A stretch of DNA of 7,887 nucleotides from Nitrococcus sp. (GTDB lineage: Bacteria; Pseudomonadota; Gammaproteobacteria; Nitrococcales; Nitrococcaceae). A program made the position numbers and the translations under genes. This document shows, one piece after another, positions 1-5,073 of the stretch. Location: contig JAKDMK010000098.1 of assembly GCA_030452365.1 (NCBI GenBank), forward strand, positions 1-7,887, written 5' to 3'. The first letter of the stretch is position 1. Each line of letters opens with the position of its first letter. The notes below the pieces were generated by a model. That model was not told the origin of the DNA and did no database searches. It saw nothing but the letters and a program-made list of their open reading frames with translations.

Positions 1-213
1 GATCAGGTACTGACCGACGTCTATCACAAGGATTTGCGCCGCGCGCGCAGCGCCCACCGCCTCGCGCTCATCGATGCCGAGCCGGTCATTACACTGTTCA
101 TCACCGGCCCGCGCGTGCGCGAGTGGGGTTTTCACTGCCCGCAGGGCTGGCGTCATTGGCGCGCGTTCACCGCGGCGGACAATCCGGGGCGCATTGGGCG
201 GGGCTGCGAGTGA
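1..213 (+). CDS. Phage hypothetical protein, 3' part (5' end outside window)
   Basis: The frame is open from base 1 to a TGA at 211-213 and gives the last 70 residues of a protein whose start lies upstream. The visible part is rich in Arg, Trp and aromatic residues. It includes an ITGPRVREWGF stretch followed by HCPQGWRHWRAF and a Gly-rich tail ending in GRGCE. I do not recognise a named domain, and two Cys and several His are too few to claim a zinc site. The stop overlaps the next start (TGATG), so it appears to be the first visible member of the coupled early-phage gene chain. Codon use matches the genes that follow. An alternative overlapping frame, open from 74 to 388, was judged less likely because it ignores this chain of overlapping starts and stops. 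Confidence 0.55.
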   Translation, partial: DQVLTDVYHKDLRRARSAHRLALIDAEPVITLFITGPRVREWGFHCPQGWRHWRAFTAADNPGRIGRGCE

Positions 214-302
214 TGAGCGGCGTGGCGCAGGACATCGTCATTTTGCTCGCGGGTGTGGCGATCGGCTTTTTGCTCGCCTACTGGCGGGGGGGGGGAAGAT
301 GA
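213..302 (+). CDS. Small single-pass membrane peptide (29 aa)
   Basis: ATG at 213 overlaps the preceding stop as TGATG, and the TGA at 300-302 overlaps the next ATG at 299. The 29-residue product has a short polar N-terminus, a hydrophobic stretch of about 16 residues (IVILLAGVAIGFLLAY, residues 8-23), then WRGGGR. That is the profile of a one-helix membrane peptide with a basic cytoplasmic tail under the positive-inside rule. Function is unknown. Such tiny membrane peptides are frequent in phage early regions, but no specific family is claimed. The C-terminal Gly codons lie in a run of ten G residues. A one-base length change there would fuse this peptide in frame to the basic peptide downstream. 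Confidence 0.45.
   Translation: MSGVAQDIVILLAGVAIGFLLAYWRGGGR
286..295 (+). repeat. Poly-G tract (G10)
   Basis: Ten consecutive G residues lie inside the end of the 29-aa membrane-peptide ORF. They end 3 nt before the ATG at 299, so they may also serve as a purine-rich ribosome-binding stretch for that start. Gain of one G would join the reading frames of the ORFs at 213 and 299. The tract is also prone to sequencing error, so its length should not be taken as certain. Confidence 0.9.
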
Positions 303-388
303 GCGGGAAGTCGAGTCTGACCCCTATTAGGCGGACCCCTATTAGGCGCCAGAGGCAACTGCCCATGCGACCGGTGGCGCGGCAATGA
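299..388 (+). CDS. Small basic phage peptide with TPIRR repeat (29 aa)
   Basis: ATG at 299 overlaps the previous stop (ATGA), and its own TGA at 386-388 overlaps the helicase-methyltransferase start at 385. The product is strongly basic: MSGKSS, then TPIRR twice in tandem, then Gln, Arg and Pro. Similar TPL/IKR-type repeats are common at the N-termini of phage HNH and NinG/DUF1364-like proteins. This ORF may therefore be a relic or stand-alone version of such an N-terminus (inference from pattern only). The repeat is exact at DNA level (15 bp twice). Its GACCCCTATT core resembles part of the dispersed TGTCTGACCCC repeats elsewhere in the window. It could be non-functional; the overlapping start and stop are the main support. 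Confidence 0.4.
   Translation: MSGKSSLTPIRRTPIRRQRQLPMRPVARQ
319..348 (+). repeat. 15-bp tandem duplication (GACCCCTATTAGGCG x2)
   Basis: Two exact adjacent copies at 319-333 and 334-348 encode the TPIRR-TPIRR repeat in frame. Just upstream the sequence reads GAGTCTGACCCC, so the first copy partly matches the TGTCTGACCCC dispersed repeat seen at 4.6-4.75 kb and 6.4-7.65 kb. Confidence 0.85.
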
Positions 389-2601
389 GATCCGATTACC
401 GAGCATTCGTCGTGGCGAAGGAATACGCCGACGTGCCGAGCGGATTTGATTGCGAACGCCTCAACGGACGGCTTTTCGAATTCCAGCGCGCCATCGTGCG
501 CTGGGCGTTGCGCCGCGGGCGCGCGGCAATCTTCGCCGACACAGGTCTTGGGAAAACCGCGATGCAGTGCGAGTGGGCCGATCGCGTGTGCGAGCACAGC
601 AATGGCCGCGTGCTCATCCTGGCGCCATTGTGCGTTGCGCGCCAGACGGTGCGCGAGGCCGGAAAGTTCGGAATACAGGTGCGCTATTGCCGCGCTCAGG
701 AGGATGTCGGACCCGGCATCACGGTGACCAATTACGAGATGCTGGAGCGATTCGAACTCGACTCGTTCGCCGGCCTGGTGCTCGACGAAGCCGGCATCAT
801 CAAGAATCGCGACGGCGCGACGCGCAATGCATTGATCGAGTCCTGCAGGCGTATCCCGTATCGGCTCTCCTGCACCGCAACGCCTTCGCCTAACGACCAC
901 ATGGAGCTCGGCAACCAATGCGAATTCTTGGGCGTGATGAGCATGGCGGAAATGCTCGCCCAGTATTTCACCCATGACGGCGGGCAAACCAGCAAGTGGC
1001 GGCTCAAAGGCCACGGCAAGGGAAAGTTCTGGATGTGGCTTGCCACCTGGGCGGTGTACATCCGCCGGCCATCTGATATCGGCTTCGCCGATGCCGGCTA
1101 CGATCTGCATCCCTACCAGACCCATGAACACACCGTGGAGTCCCCAGTGCCGCACGGAGAGCTGTTTGCAGGCGTGGCTACCACGCTCACGCAGCGCCGC
1201 GAGGCCAAGCGGGCGACGCTTGTGCAGCGGGTGGCCAAGGTGGCCGAGATCGTTAACGCATCGAGCGAGCAGTGGCTTGTCTGGTGTCACCTTAACGCTG
1301 AGCAAGAGGCGCTGGCCGCCGCCATTGCCGATGCCGTGAGCGTGGCCGGTAGTGACGACATCAGCGCCAAGGAATCAGCGGTGCTGGCGTTCATCGATGG
1401 TACGGCGAGGGTGCTGATAAGCAAGCCTTCGATCTTCGGCCATGGATTGAATCTACAAAACTGCCGCAACATGATCTTCGTCGGCTTGGACGACTCTTTC
1501 GAGCAGCAATACCAAGCCATTCGGCGGTGCTGGCGATATGGCCAAACGCAGGAGGTAAATGTGCATTTCGTTACGGCGGATTCGCTTGGCGCGATCAAGC
1601 AAAACATTGCGCGTAAAGAGGCACAAATGGTGGAGATGCAAAAAGCGATGGTCGAGCACATGGGCTCGGCCATGCGCCGGGAAATACGTGGAGGTCACGT
1701 GGAGAAAATCGAATACGAGCGTGATGTAACAAAAGGGCAGGCTTGGGATCTGCATCTTGGGGACTGCGTTGATGTGCTGGGCGAGCAGAAAGAGGCACAC
1801 GTGGATTATACGCTGTTCTCGCCGCCATTCGCGTCTTTGTATACCTACTCCGCGTCCGATTATGACATGGGCAATTGCCGCAGGGATGAAGAATTCTACG
1901 GCCAGTTCCGGTTCTTGGTAGACGAGCTGCTGCGCGTAACCAAGCCTGGCAGGCTTTTGTCATTTCACTGCATGAATTTGCCGATCAGAAAGGCTTCTCA
2001 TGGGTTCATCGGCATTGCCGACTTTCGCGGCGAGCTGATTCGGATGTTTGTTGATGCCGGCTGGATATATCACAGCGAAGTGTGCATATGGAAAGATCCA
2101 GTAACAGCCATGCAGCGCACCAAGGCGCTCGGCTTGCTGCACAAGCAGCTCAAGAAAGATTCGGCCATGAGCCGCCAGGGCATCGCGGATTACCTGGTCA
2201 CCATGCGCAAGCCGGGCGCTAACCCGGAGCCAATAACGCACACCAGCGAGTCGTTCCCAGTCCACCGCTGGCAGCGCACCGCCTCCCCGGTATGGATGGA
2301 CATCAATGCCACGCGCACCCTGCAGTATCGCGCGGCGCGCGATAACGACGACGAACGGCATATTTGCCCGCTTCAGCTCGATGTGATCGAGCGCGCGTTG
2401 GAGCTGTGGACGAATCCCAATGATTTGGTGCTATCCCCATTCGCCGGGATCGGATCAGAGGGCTATTGCGCTGTGACGATGCGCCGGCGCTTTCTCGGCG
2501 TGGAGCTCAAACGCAGCTACTACGCGTTGGCATGCAGGAATCTGGCGCAGGCCGAGCAATCCGGCACACAAGGCGATCTACTCGCCGATGCGTGCACATG
2601 A
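385..2601 (+). CDS. SNF2-type helicase/ATPase fused to class-beta DNA methyltransferase
   Basis: This 738-aa two-domain protein is typical of temperate-phage early regions. The N-terminal half is a superfamily 2 helicase/translocase: Q-like FEFQRAIVRW (31-40), Walker A ADTGLGKT (51-58), Walker B as DEAG (134-137), motif III TATP (164-167), motif V GHGLNLQ (352-358) and motif VI QAIRRCWRYGQ (377-387). The second half is an amino-methyltransferase: LHLGDC (457-461), catalytic motif IV SPPF (479-482), CPLQ (661-664), S-adenosylmethionine-binding FAGIGSEG (686-693) and GVEL (705-708). Motif IV before motif I places it in class beta. SPPF favours N4-cytosine methylation, but N6-adenine cannot be excluded. 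No cognate endonuclease is visible. A role in modifying phage DNA against host restriction, with the helicase as a DNA translocase, is inferred. The start at 385 is set by an ATGA overlap with the preceding ORF. Confidence 0.93.
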   Translation: MRSDYRAFVVAKEYADVPSGFDCERLNGRLFEFQRAIVRWALRRGRAAIFADTGLGKTAMQCEWADRVCEHSNGRVLILAPLCVARQTVREAGKFGIQVRYCRAQEDVGPGITVTNYEMLERFELDSFAGLVLDEAGIIKNRDGATRNALIESCRRIPYRLSCTATPSPNDHMELGNQCEFLGVMSMAEMLAQYFTHDGGQTSKWRLKGHGKGKFWMWLATWAVYIRRPSDIGFADAGYDLHPYQTHEHTVESPVPHGELFAGVATTLTQRREAKRATLVQRVAKVAEIVNASSEQWLVWCHLNAEQEALAAAIADAVSVAGSDDISAKESAVLAFIDGTARVLISKPSIFGHGLNLQNCRNMIFVGLDDSFEQQYQAIRRCWRYGQTQEVNVHFVTADSLGAIKQNIARKEAQMVEMQKAMVEHMGSAMRREIRGGHVEKIEYERDVTKGQAWDLHLGDCVDVLGEQKEAHVDYTLFSPPFASLYTYSASDYDMGNCRRDEEFYGQFRFLVDELLRVTKPGRLLSFHCMNLPIRKASHGFIGIADFRGELIRMFVDAGWIYHSEVCIWKDPVTAMQRTKALGLLHKQLKKDSAMSRQGIADYLVTMRKPGANPEPITHTSESFPVHRWQRTASPVWMDINATRTLQYRAARDNDDERHICPLQLDVIERALELWTNPNDLVLSPFAGIGSEGYCAVTMRRRFLGVELKRSYYALACRNLAQAEQSGTQGDLLADACT

Positions 2602-2617
2602 CGGCAAGGACGACGCC

Positions 2618-2731
2618 ATGATCACCATGGGACAGACCAACGGCCGGCGGCGCCTGGTCGGGCCACCACAGCGGGAAGTCGAGCGGGAAGTCGGGTGTGC
2701 TCGCAGCACCATACGCCTGAGCGCGCGATGA
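2618..2731 (+). CDS. Short basic ORF (37 aa), unknown
   Basis: ATG at 2618 opens a 37-residue Arg-rich frame starting MITMGQTNGRRRL. It ends in a TGA at 2729-2731 that overlaps the ATG of the HNH-type gene at 2728. Between the methyltransferase stop and this ATG there is only a 7-codon ORF (2598-2621, MTARTTP), which also starts by ATGA overlap. The unbroken relay of overlaps is the argument for translation. The peptide has no recognisable domain. Its middle (QREVEREVG) comes from a 12-bp tandem DNA repeat, so it may be a recent or decaying gene. It could simply carry ribosomes across the gap to the HNH gene. Confidence 0.35.
   Translation: MITMGQTNGRRRLVGPPQREVEREVGCARSTIRLSAR
2671..2694 (+). 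repeat. 12-bp tandem repeat (GCGGGAAGTCGR x2)
   Basis: Two copies (2671-2682, 2683-2694) differ only at the last base. The first, with its flanks, is part of a 14-bp stretch (AGCGGGAAGTCGAG, 2670-2683) found identically at 302-315. Direct repeats therefore sit about 70 bp outside both ends of the helicase-methyltransferase gene, in different reading frames. Confidence 0.8.
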
Positions 2732-3366
2732 GAAAAAAACCCTGGACGCGAGAGGAGCTGCGCGCGCTGCGCTTGCGCTACCCCGATACGGATACGCCCA
2801 CCCTCGCGCGCGCGCTCGGGCGCTCCGCGCACGCCCTCCACCACATGGCGGTAAAGCAAGGGATCGTTAAAAGCGCGGCGTACAAAAAGGCGCAGGGCGC
2901 GCAAAAGGCGGCCACGCACAATGCGGCGGCGCTGCGCACCCGCTTCAAGCCCGGCTTGACGCCATGGAATAAGGGCATGGTCGGGTTTTACAGCGGTGGA
3001 CGCAGCGCCCAGGCCTGGTTCAAGGACGGCCACCGCCCGATGCAATGGCGGCCGCTCGGCAGTTTTCGGGTTGATAGCAACGGCGTATTGCAAAAAAAAG
3101 TATGCGATTACTCAGGCCCTGGCAGAACGCGCAATTGGGTGAGCGTGCATGCGCTTATTTGGGCGCGCGCTTTTGGACCCATACCCGAGGGGCATATCCT
3201 GGTCTTTTGCGATGGAAATAGGGGCAATATCCGCCTTGATAACCTCATGTTGATTGCGCGCGCGGAGCACGTAAGGCGCAATAGCCTCCTGGGTTATCCA
3301 CCGCAATTGCGCGAGGTCATTTTAGTCAATGAGCGCCTCAAAAGAGCGATCAAGGAGCGGGCATGA
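2728..3366 (+). CDS. Phage HNH_3-type endonuclease-like protein with N-terminal helix-turn-helix
   Basis: From ATG 2728 the product is 212 aa. Residues 1-48 (PWTREELRALRLRYPDTDTP on to KQGIVKS) look like a SANT/homeodomain-like DNA-binding module. Residues 70-105 carry the FKPGLTPWNKG and FKDGHRP segments common in phage HNH proteins. Residues 137-186 form the HNH_3-like core: NWVSVHALIW, FGPIPEGHILVF, CDGNRGNIRLDNL and AEHVRRNS. The tail YPPQLREVI resembles phage homologues. The usual catalytic His before DG is absent (VFCDGN), as in a subfamily of these proteins, so nuclease activity is uncertain; H141 and H181 are retained. ATG 2728 is preferred over an in-frame GTG at 2695 because it overlaps the upstream stop as ATGA and begins at the conserved MRKKPWT. 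The following gene also overlaps by ATGA. Confidence 0.88.
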   Translation: MRKKPWTREELRALRLRYPDTDTPTLARALGRSAHALHHMAVKQGIVKSAAYKKAQGAQKAATHNAAALRTRFKPGLTPWNKGMVGFYSGGRSAQAWFKDGHRPMQWRPLGSFRVDSNGVLQKKVCDYSGPGRTRNWVSVHALIWARAFGPIPEGHILVFCDGNRGNIRLDNLMLIARAEHVRRNSLLGYPPQLREVILVNERLKRAIKERA

Positions 3367-3644
3367 AAAACGGTATTATTGATCTGCGTAATCACCTTTT
3401 TGTAACTCTTGAGGCGCTGCACGATAGCGAGCGGCCCATGGAGATCGAGCGCGCCAAAGCCATCGCCGAGGTGGCGCAGACGATCATCAACTCCGCCAAG
3501 GTCGAGGTCGATTTCCTGCGCGCCAGCGGCGCGGATATCGACACCGGGTTCATCGGCGTGCGCGAGCCGGGCCAAAGAGCGCCGGGATTAGGGCTGTGGC
3601 AGCCCACGCGCGCGCTCGGCGGCAACGGGCATGGCGGGGAATAG
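3363..3644 (+). CDS. Conserved phage protein, 93 aa (DLRNHLF family)
   Basis: The ATG overlaps the HNH-protein stop (GCATGA), and the stop TAG is at 3642-3644. The N-terminal two-thirds is helical: MKNGIIDLRNHLFVTLEALH, an acidic linker, then MEIERAKAIAEVAQTIINSAKVEVDFLRAS. The last third is Gly/Pro-rich and contains PGQRAPGLGLWQP. I recognise the pattern as a small conserved hypothetical that often follows HNH proteins in prophages of Burkholderia and Bordetella type, but its biochemical role is unknown. A 5'-truncated second copy lies at 7654-7812 in the same window and shares the NSAKVEV and PGQRAPGLGLWQP blocks. Operon position suggests co-expression with the HNH-type protein. Confidence 0.85.
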   Translation: MKNGIIDLRNHLFVTLEALHDSERPMEIERAKAIAEVAQTIINSAKVEVDFLRASGADIDTGFIGVREPGQRAPGLGLWQPTRALGGNGHGGE

Positions 3645-3650
3645 GGAGGA
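3644..3650 (+). promoter_or_regulatory. Shine-Dalgarno site for the 69-aa Cys-rich gene
   Basis: GGGAGGA ends 9 nt before the ATG at 3660 and starts on the last base of the preceding stop codon. This junction lacks an ATGA overlap, and the strong site explains how translation is renewed. Confidence 0.75.
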
Positions 3651-3659
3651 TACGCAAAC

Positions 3660-3869
3660 ATGGCCGAAGCGCCGCCTATTCGTTGCCGCCTGTGCACCGC
3701 GCCGGCCGTTGATATCTACCACATGCCGGGCGGCTGCGTATGCGCCGCCGATCCCGTGCAAGCCCTCTGCGCCCAGCATGCGACCAAAGCGACCCCACTC
3801 GATGGCATGTGGTCAATCCTGGGCTCGCACCTGGCGGGGCTGCGCGATAGAGGAGAGACAGACCAATGA
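3660..3869 (+). CDS. Small Cys-rich phage protein, possible zinc binder (69 aa)
   Basis: ATG 3660 follows a good Shine-Dalgarno site. The product contains CRLC near residues 9-12, then HMPGGCVCA, and a later CAQH. Two CxxC/CxC pairs plus Cys-His spaced over about 35 residues fit a small zinc-ribbon-like fold, but no named family is assigned. A likely role is a structural or regulatory phage early protein (inference). The TGA at 3867-3869 overlaps the next ATG at 3866. There is a parallel open frame starting at 3631, but it ignores the ribosome-binding site and the overlap, so this frame was chosen. Confidence 0.7.
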   Translation: MAEAPPIRCRLCTAPAVDIYHMPGGCVCAADPVQALCAQHATKATPLDGMWSILGSHLAGLRDRGETDQ

Positions 3870-4258
3870 CGCTTTGGGCATGCCTGATCGGCGACGTCGA
3901 TGAGGCGCACCTGCCGCGCGTGGCGGACTCGCCGATGCGCAAAGCGGTGGCCGCGGAATACCGCCGGCTCACCGGGCAAGCGCCGACGTTCATCTATAGC
4001 GGCTGGGACGGGGAGCTGCGGGAGACCGAGCGGGAGGCGGTCGACATCCCCACGCCCACACCAGCCGATGGCAAATGGCTCGTGTGGTCAAACGAGCACG
4101 GCGCCTGGTGGCGCCCCGCCAAGTGGGGCTATACGCGAGCGATCGAGGAGGCCGGGCGTTACACCCGCGCCGAGGCCGATGCGATCGTTGCGCAGGCCAA
4201 CATCGTCATTGAACCGGGCGAGCGGCCCAACGAAGTAGCCGTGTTGGCGCCGGGGTGA
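3866..4258 (+). CDS. Phage hypothetical protein with WSNEHGAWWRP motif (130 aa)
   Basis: ATG overlaps the previous stop as ATGA. The C-terminal half carries WLVWSNEHGAWWRP (about 76-89), a GYTRAIEEAGRYTR segment and EADAIVAQAN. This pattern recurs in small phage and prophage proteins of unknown function. The N-terminal 60 residues (MTLWACLIGDVDEAHLPRVA onward) show no domain I can name. The stop codon TGA (4256-4258) lies inside the first unit of a GGTGACA heptad array, so the array abuts or has replaced the natural gene end. A slightly altered C-terminus (AVLAPG) relative to relatives is possible but cannot be tested here. Confidence 0.75.
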   Translation: MTLWACLIGDVDEAHLPRVADSPMRKAVAAEYRRLTGQAPTFIYSGWDGELRETEREAVDIPTPTPADGKWLVWSNEHGAWWRPAKWGYTRAIEEAGRYTRAEADAIVAQANIVIEPGERPNEVAVLAPG

Positions 4259-4323
4259 CATGGGGAAGGTGACAAGTGACGGGTGACAGGTGACGAGTGA
4301 CATGGGGAAGGTGACAAGTGACG
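4254..4323 (+). repeat. Heptanucleotide array, ten 7-nt units (GGTGACR-type)
   Basis: The stretch reads in exact 7-nt register: GGTGACA, TGGGGAA, GGTGACA, AGTGACG, GGTGACA, GGTGACG, AGTGACA, TGGGGAA, GGTGACA, AGTGACG. A four-unit block is nearly duplicated (4254-4281 and 4296-4323, one mismatch). It fills most of the gap before the MazG-like gene. The same heptad appears at 7819-7887, and a degenerate form in the 138-bp repeats. Confidence 0.92.
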
Positions 4324-4339
4324 AGGTGTTTACGCCTGC

Positions 4340-4345
4340 GGAGGA
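4340..4345 (+). promoter_or_regulatory. Shine-Dalgarno site for the MazG-like gene
   Basis: GGAGGA lies 3 nt upstream of the ATG at 4349, slightly closer than ideal. It fixes the start after the heptad array broke the otherwise overlapping gene chain. Confidence 0.6.
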
Positions 4346-4348
4346 TGG

Positions 4349-4618
4349 ATGAACAGGGAGATCGCGGAGATCAAAGCCGAGCTCGACAGGGGCATTGCCA
4401 AGTTTCCCCGCTGGCCAAATGATCCGCTGCATGCACTGGCCGTGCTCGGCGAGGAATATGGAGAGCTGACCAGGGCGATGGTGCAGCTCAGCTACGAACC
4501 GCATAAGAGCAGCCATGCACAGGTGCGCGCCGAGGCGATCCAGACCGCGGCGATGGCGATTCGCCTAGTGCTGAGCCTGGATTACTACACATACGCACCC
4601 AGCGCGCAGCACAGGTGA
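4349..4618 (+). CDS. MazG-like (all-alpha NTP-pyrophosphatase superfamily) phage protein, 89 aa
   Basis: The product is short and probably all-helical. HALAVLGEEYGELTRAMVQL (about 28-47) contains the EExxE motif that coordinates magnesium in MazG and dUTPase-2 type pyrophosphohydrolases. EAIQTAAMAIRLVLSL (about 62-77) occupies the place of the second metal-binding helix, where ExxD is usual; here the Asp position is Thr. Small phage proteins of this degenerate form are known next to integrases and early genes. Catalytic activity is therefore doubtful. A house-cleaning or nucleotide-pool role is inferred from family only. The gene is bracketed by repeats: a heptad array ends 25 bp before its start, and a TGTCTGACCCC fold-back starts within 3 bp of its stop. 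Confidence 0.72.
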   Translation: MNREIAEIKAELDRGIAKFPRWPNDPLHALAVLGEEYGELTRAMVQLSYEPHKSSHAQVRAEAIQTAAMAIRLVLSLDYYTYAPSAQHR

Positions 4619-4620
4619 GG

Positions 4621-4745
4621 AAAACGGGGTCAGACACCTATCCCGCTAAAGGAGCGCGGTTACGAGACGCATCAGGTGTCGGCGGAATAGGTGTCTGACC
4701 CCGTTTCCCCGTTCCCCGGGTGTCTGACCCCGTTTCCCCGTTCCC
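4621..4745. repeat. TGTCTGACCCC fold-back element with tandem extra copy
   Basis: A perfect 20-bp inverted repeat pairs 4622-4641 with 4687-4706. The stem extends by about 5 more bp with one mismatch (CCCGC against GCGGA) around a loop of about 35 nt. The right arm TGTCTGACCCCGTTTCCCCG is then repeated directly (4692-4711 and 4721-4740). The element begins right after the MazG-like stop codon and ends before the ribosome-binding site of the next ORF. It may act as a hairpin in the transcript, but no T-run follows, so a terminator is not claimed. Confidence 0.9.
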
Positions 4746-4769
4746 CGTAGGCGACGCATCCGCCGCGCG

Positions 4770-4777
4770 AAAAGGAG
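4770..4777 (+). promoter_or_regulatory. Strong Shine-Dalgarno site before the integration-module leader ORF
   Basis: AAAAGGAG lies 9 nt before an ATG at 4787. It is the best ribosome-binding site in the module and shows that translation re-initiates after the fold-back repeat at 4621-4745. It argues that the 21-aa ORF, coupled to the DUF4224 gene, is really translated. Confidence 0.65.
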
Positions 4778-4786
4778 TGTGAGACA

Positions 4787-4852
4787 ATGGATAGGGATAT
4801 CGGCGCGCGCAGCGCGCGCAGTGCTCGAAGCGAGCGGGTGGTGGGCTTATGA
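4787..4852 (+). CDS. 21-aa leader ORF coupled to the DUF4224 gene
   Basis: ATG 4787 is preceded by AAAAGGAG at good spacing. The frame runs 21 codons (MDRDIGARSARSARSE, then RVVGL) to a TGA at 4850-4852 that overlaps the DUF4224 start (ATGA at 4849). The peptide is Arg/Ser-rich with an ARS repeat and has no recognisable domain. Its likely role is to deliver ribosomes to the next start, which has no convincing site of its own. A regulatory leader function is possible but not shown. Confidence 0.5.
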   Translation: MDRDIGARSARSARSERVVGL

Positions 4853-5073
4853 GCGTGGTGCTCACAGCCGCCGAGGTGGCCGCGCTCACGGGCTATCGGC
4901 GGCCTTCGAAGCAGGTCGAGCAGCTAAAAAGGGCTGGCATTCGCCACATCATCGGTGCCGATGGCCACCCCAGAGTCGCGCGCTGCTGGCTTGAAAATGT
5001 GACCCAATCGGGCAAAACTCGAAGAACCGAGCCCAACTGGGGAGCTTTCAATGGGACGAAAACGCATGGCTAA
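4849..5073 (+). CDS. DUF4224-family phage protein, putative excisionase-like partner of the integrase (74 aa)
   Basis: The N-terminal 45 residues match the DUF4224 pattern: LTAAEVAALTGYRRPSKQVE, then LKRAGIRHIIGADGHPRVAR. These small proteins are regularly encoded immediately upstream of phage tyrosine integrases and look like short winged-helix/MerR-type DNA binders. An accessory or directionality role in recombination is inferred from position and size. The start at 4849 overlaps the leader-ORF stop. The next possible starts (GTG 4855 and 4858) would lose only two or three residues. The 3' end overlaps the integrase start by 23 bp, so the two are co-transcribed. Confidence 0.8.
   Translation: MSVVLTAAEVAALTGYRRPSKQVEQLKRAGIRHIIGADGHPRVARCWLENVTQSGKTRRTEPNWGAFNGTKTHG
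5039..5044 (+). promoter_or_regulatory. Shine-Dalgarno site of the integrase
   Basis: GGGGAG, inside the end of the DUF4224 gene, lies 6 nt before the ATG at 5051. It supports that start over the downstream in-frame ATG at 5066. Confidence 0.65.

Noticed and set aside
74..388. 104-aa plus-strand frame overlapping the partial first gene
   Set aside because: Its first part is out of frame with the gene ending at 213 and the coupled 29-aa ORF. Only its last 29 residues fit the overlap chain, from the ATG at 299.
238..1305. Long minus-strand open frame (355 aa) opposite the helicase
   Set aside because: It lies wholly antisense to clear helicase motifs, has no recognisable domain, and is the usual by-product of GC-rich codon use.
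2695..2727. Upstream GTG start for the HNH-type gene
   Set aside because: The 11 extra residues look unrelated, while the ATG at 2728 overlaps the preceding stop and begins the conserved MRKKPWT.
4254..4323. CRISPR-like array
   Set aside because: The 7-nt units are contiguous with no spacers and vary internally. They are a heptad minisatellite, as is 7819-7887.
4621..4745. Rho-independent terminator after the MazG-like gene
   Set aside because: The hairpin is strong, but no T-run follows and the sequence is a dispersed repeat with the same ends elsewhere.
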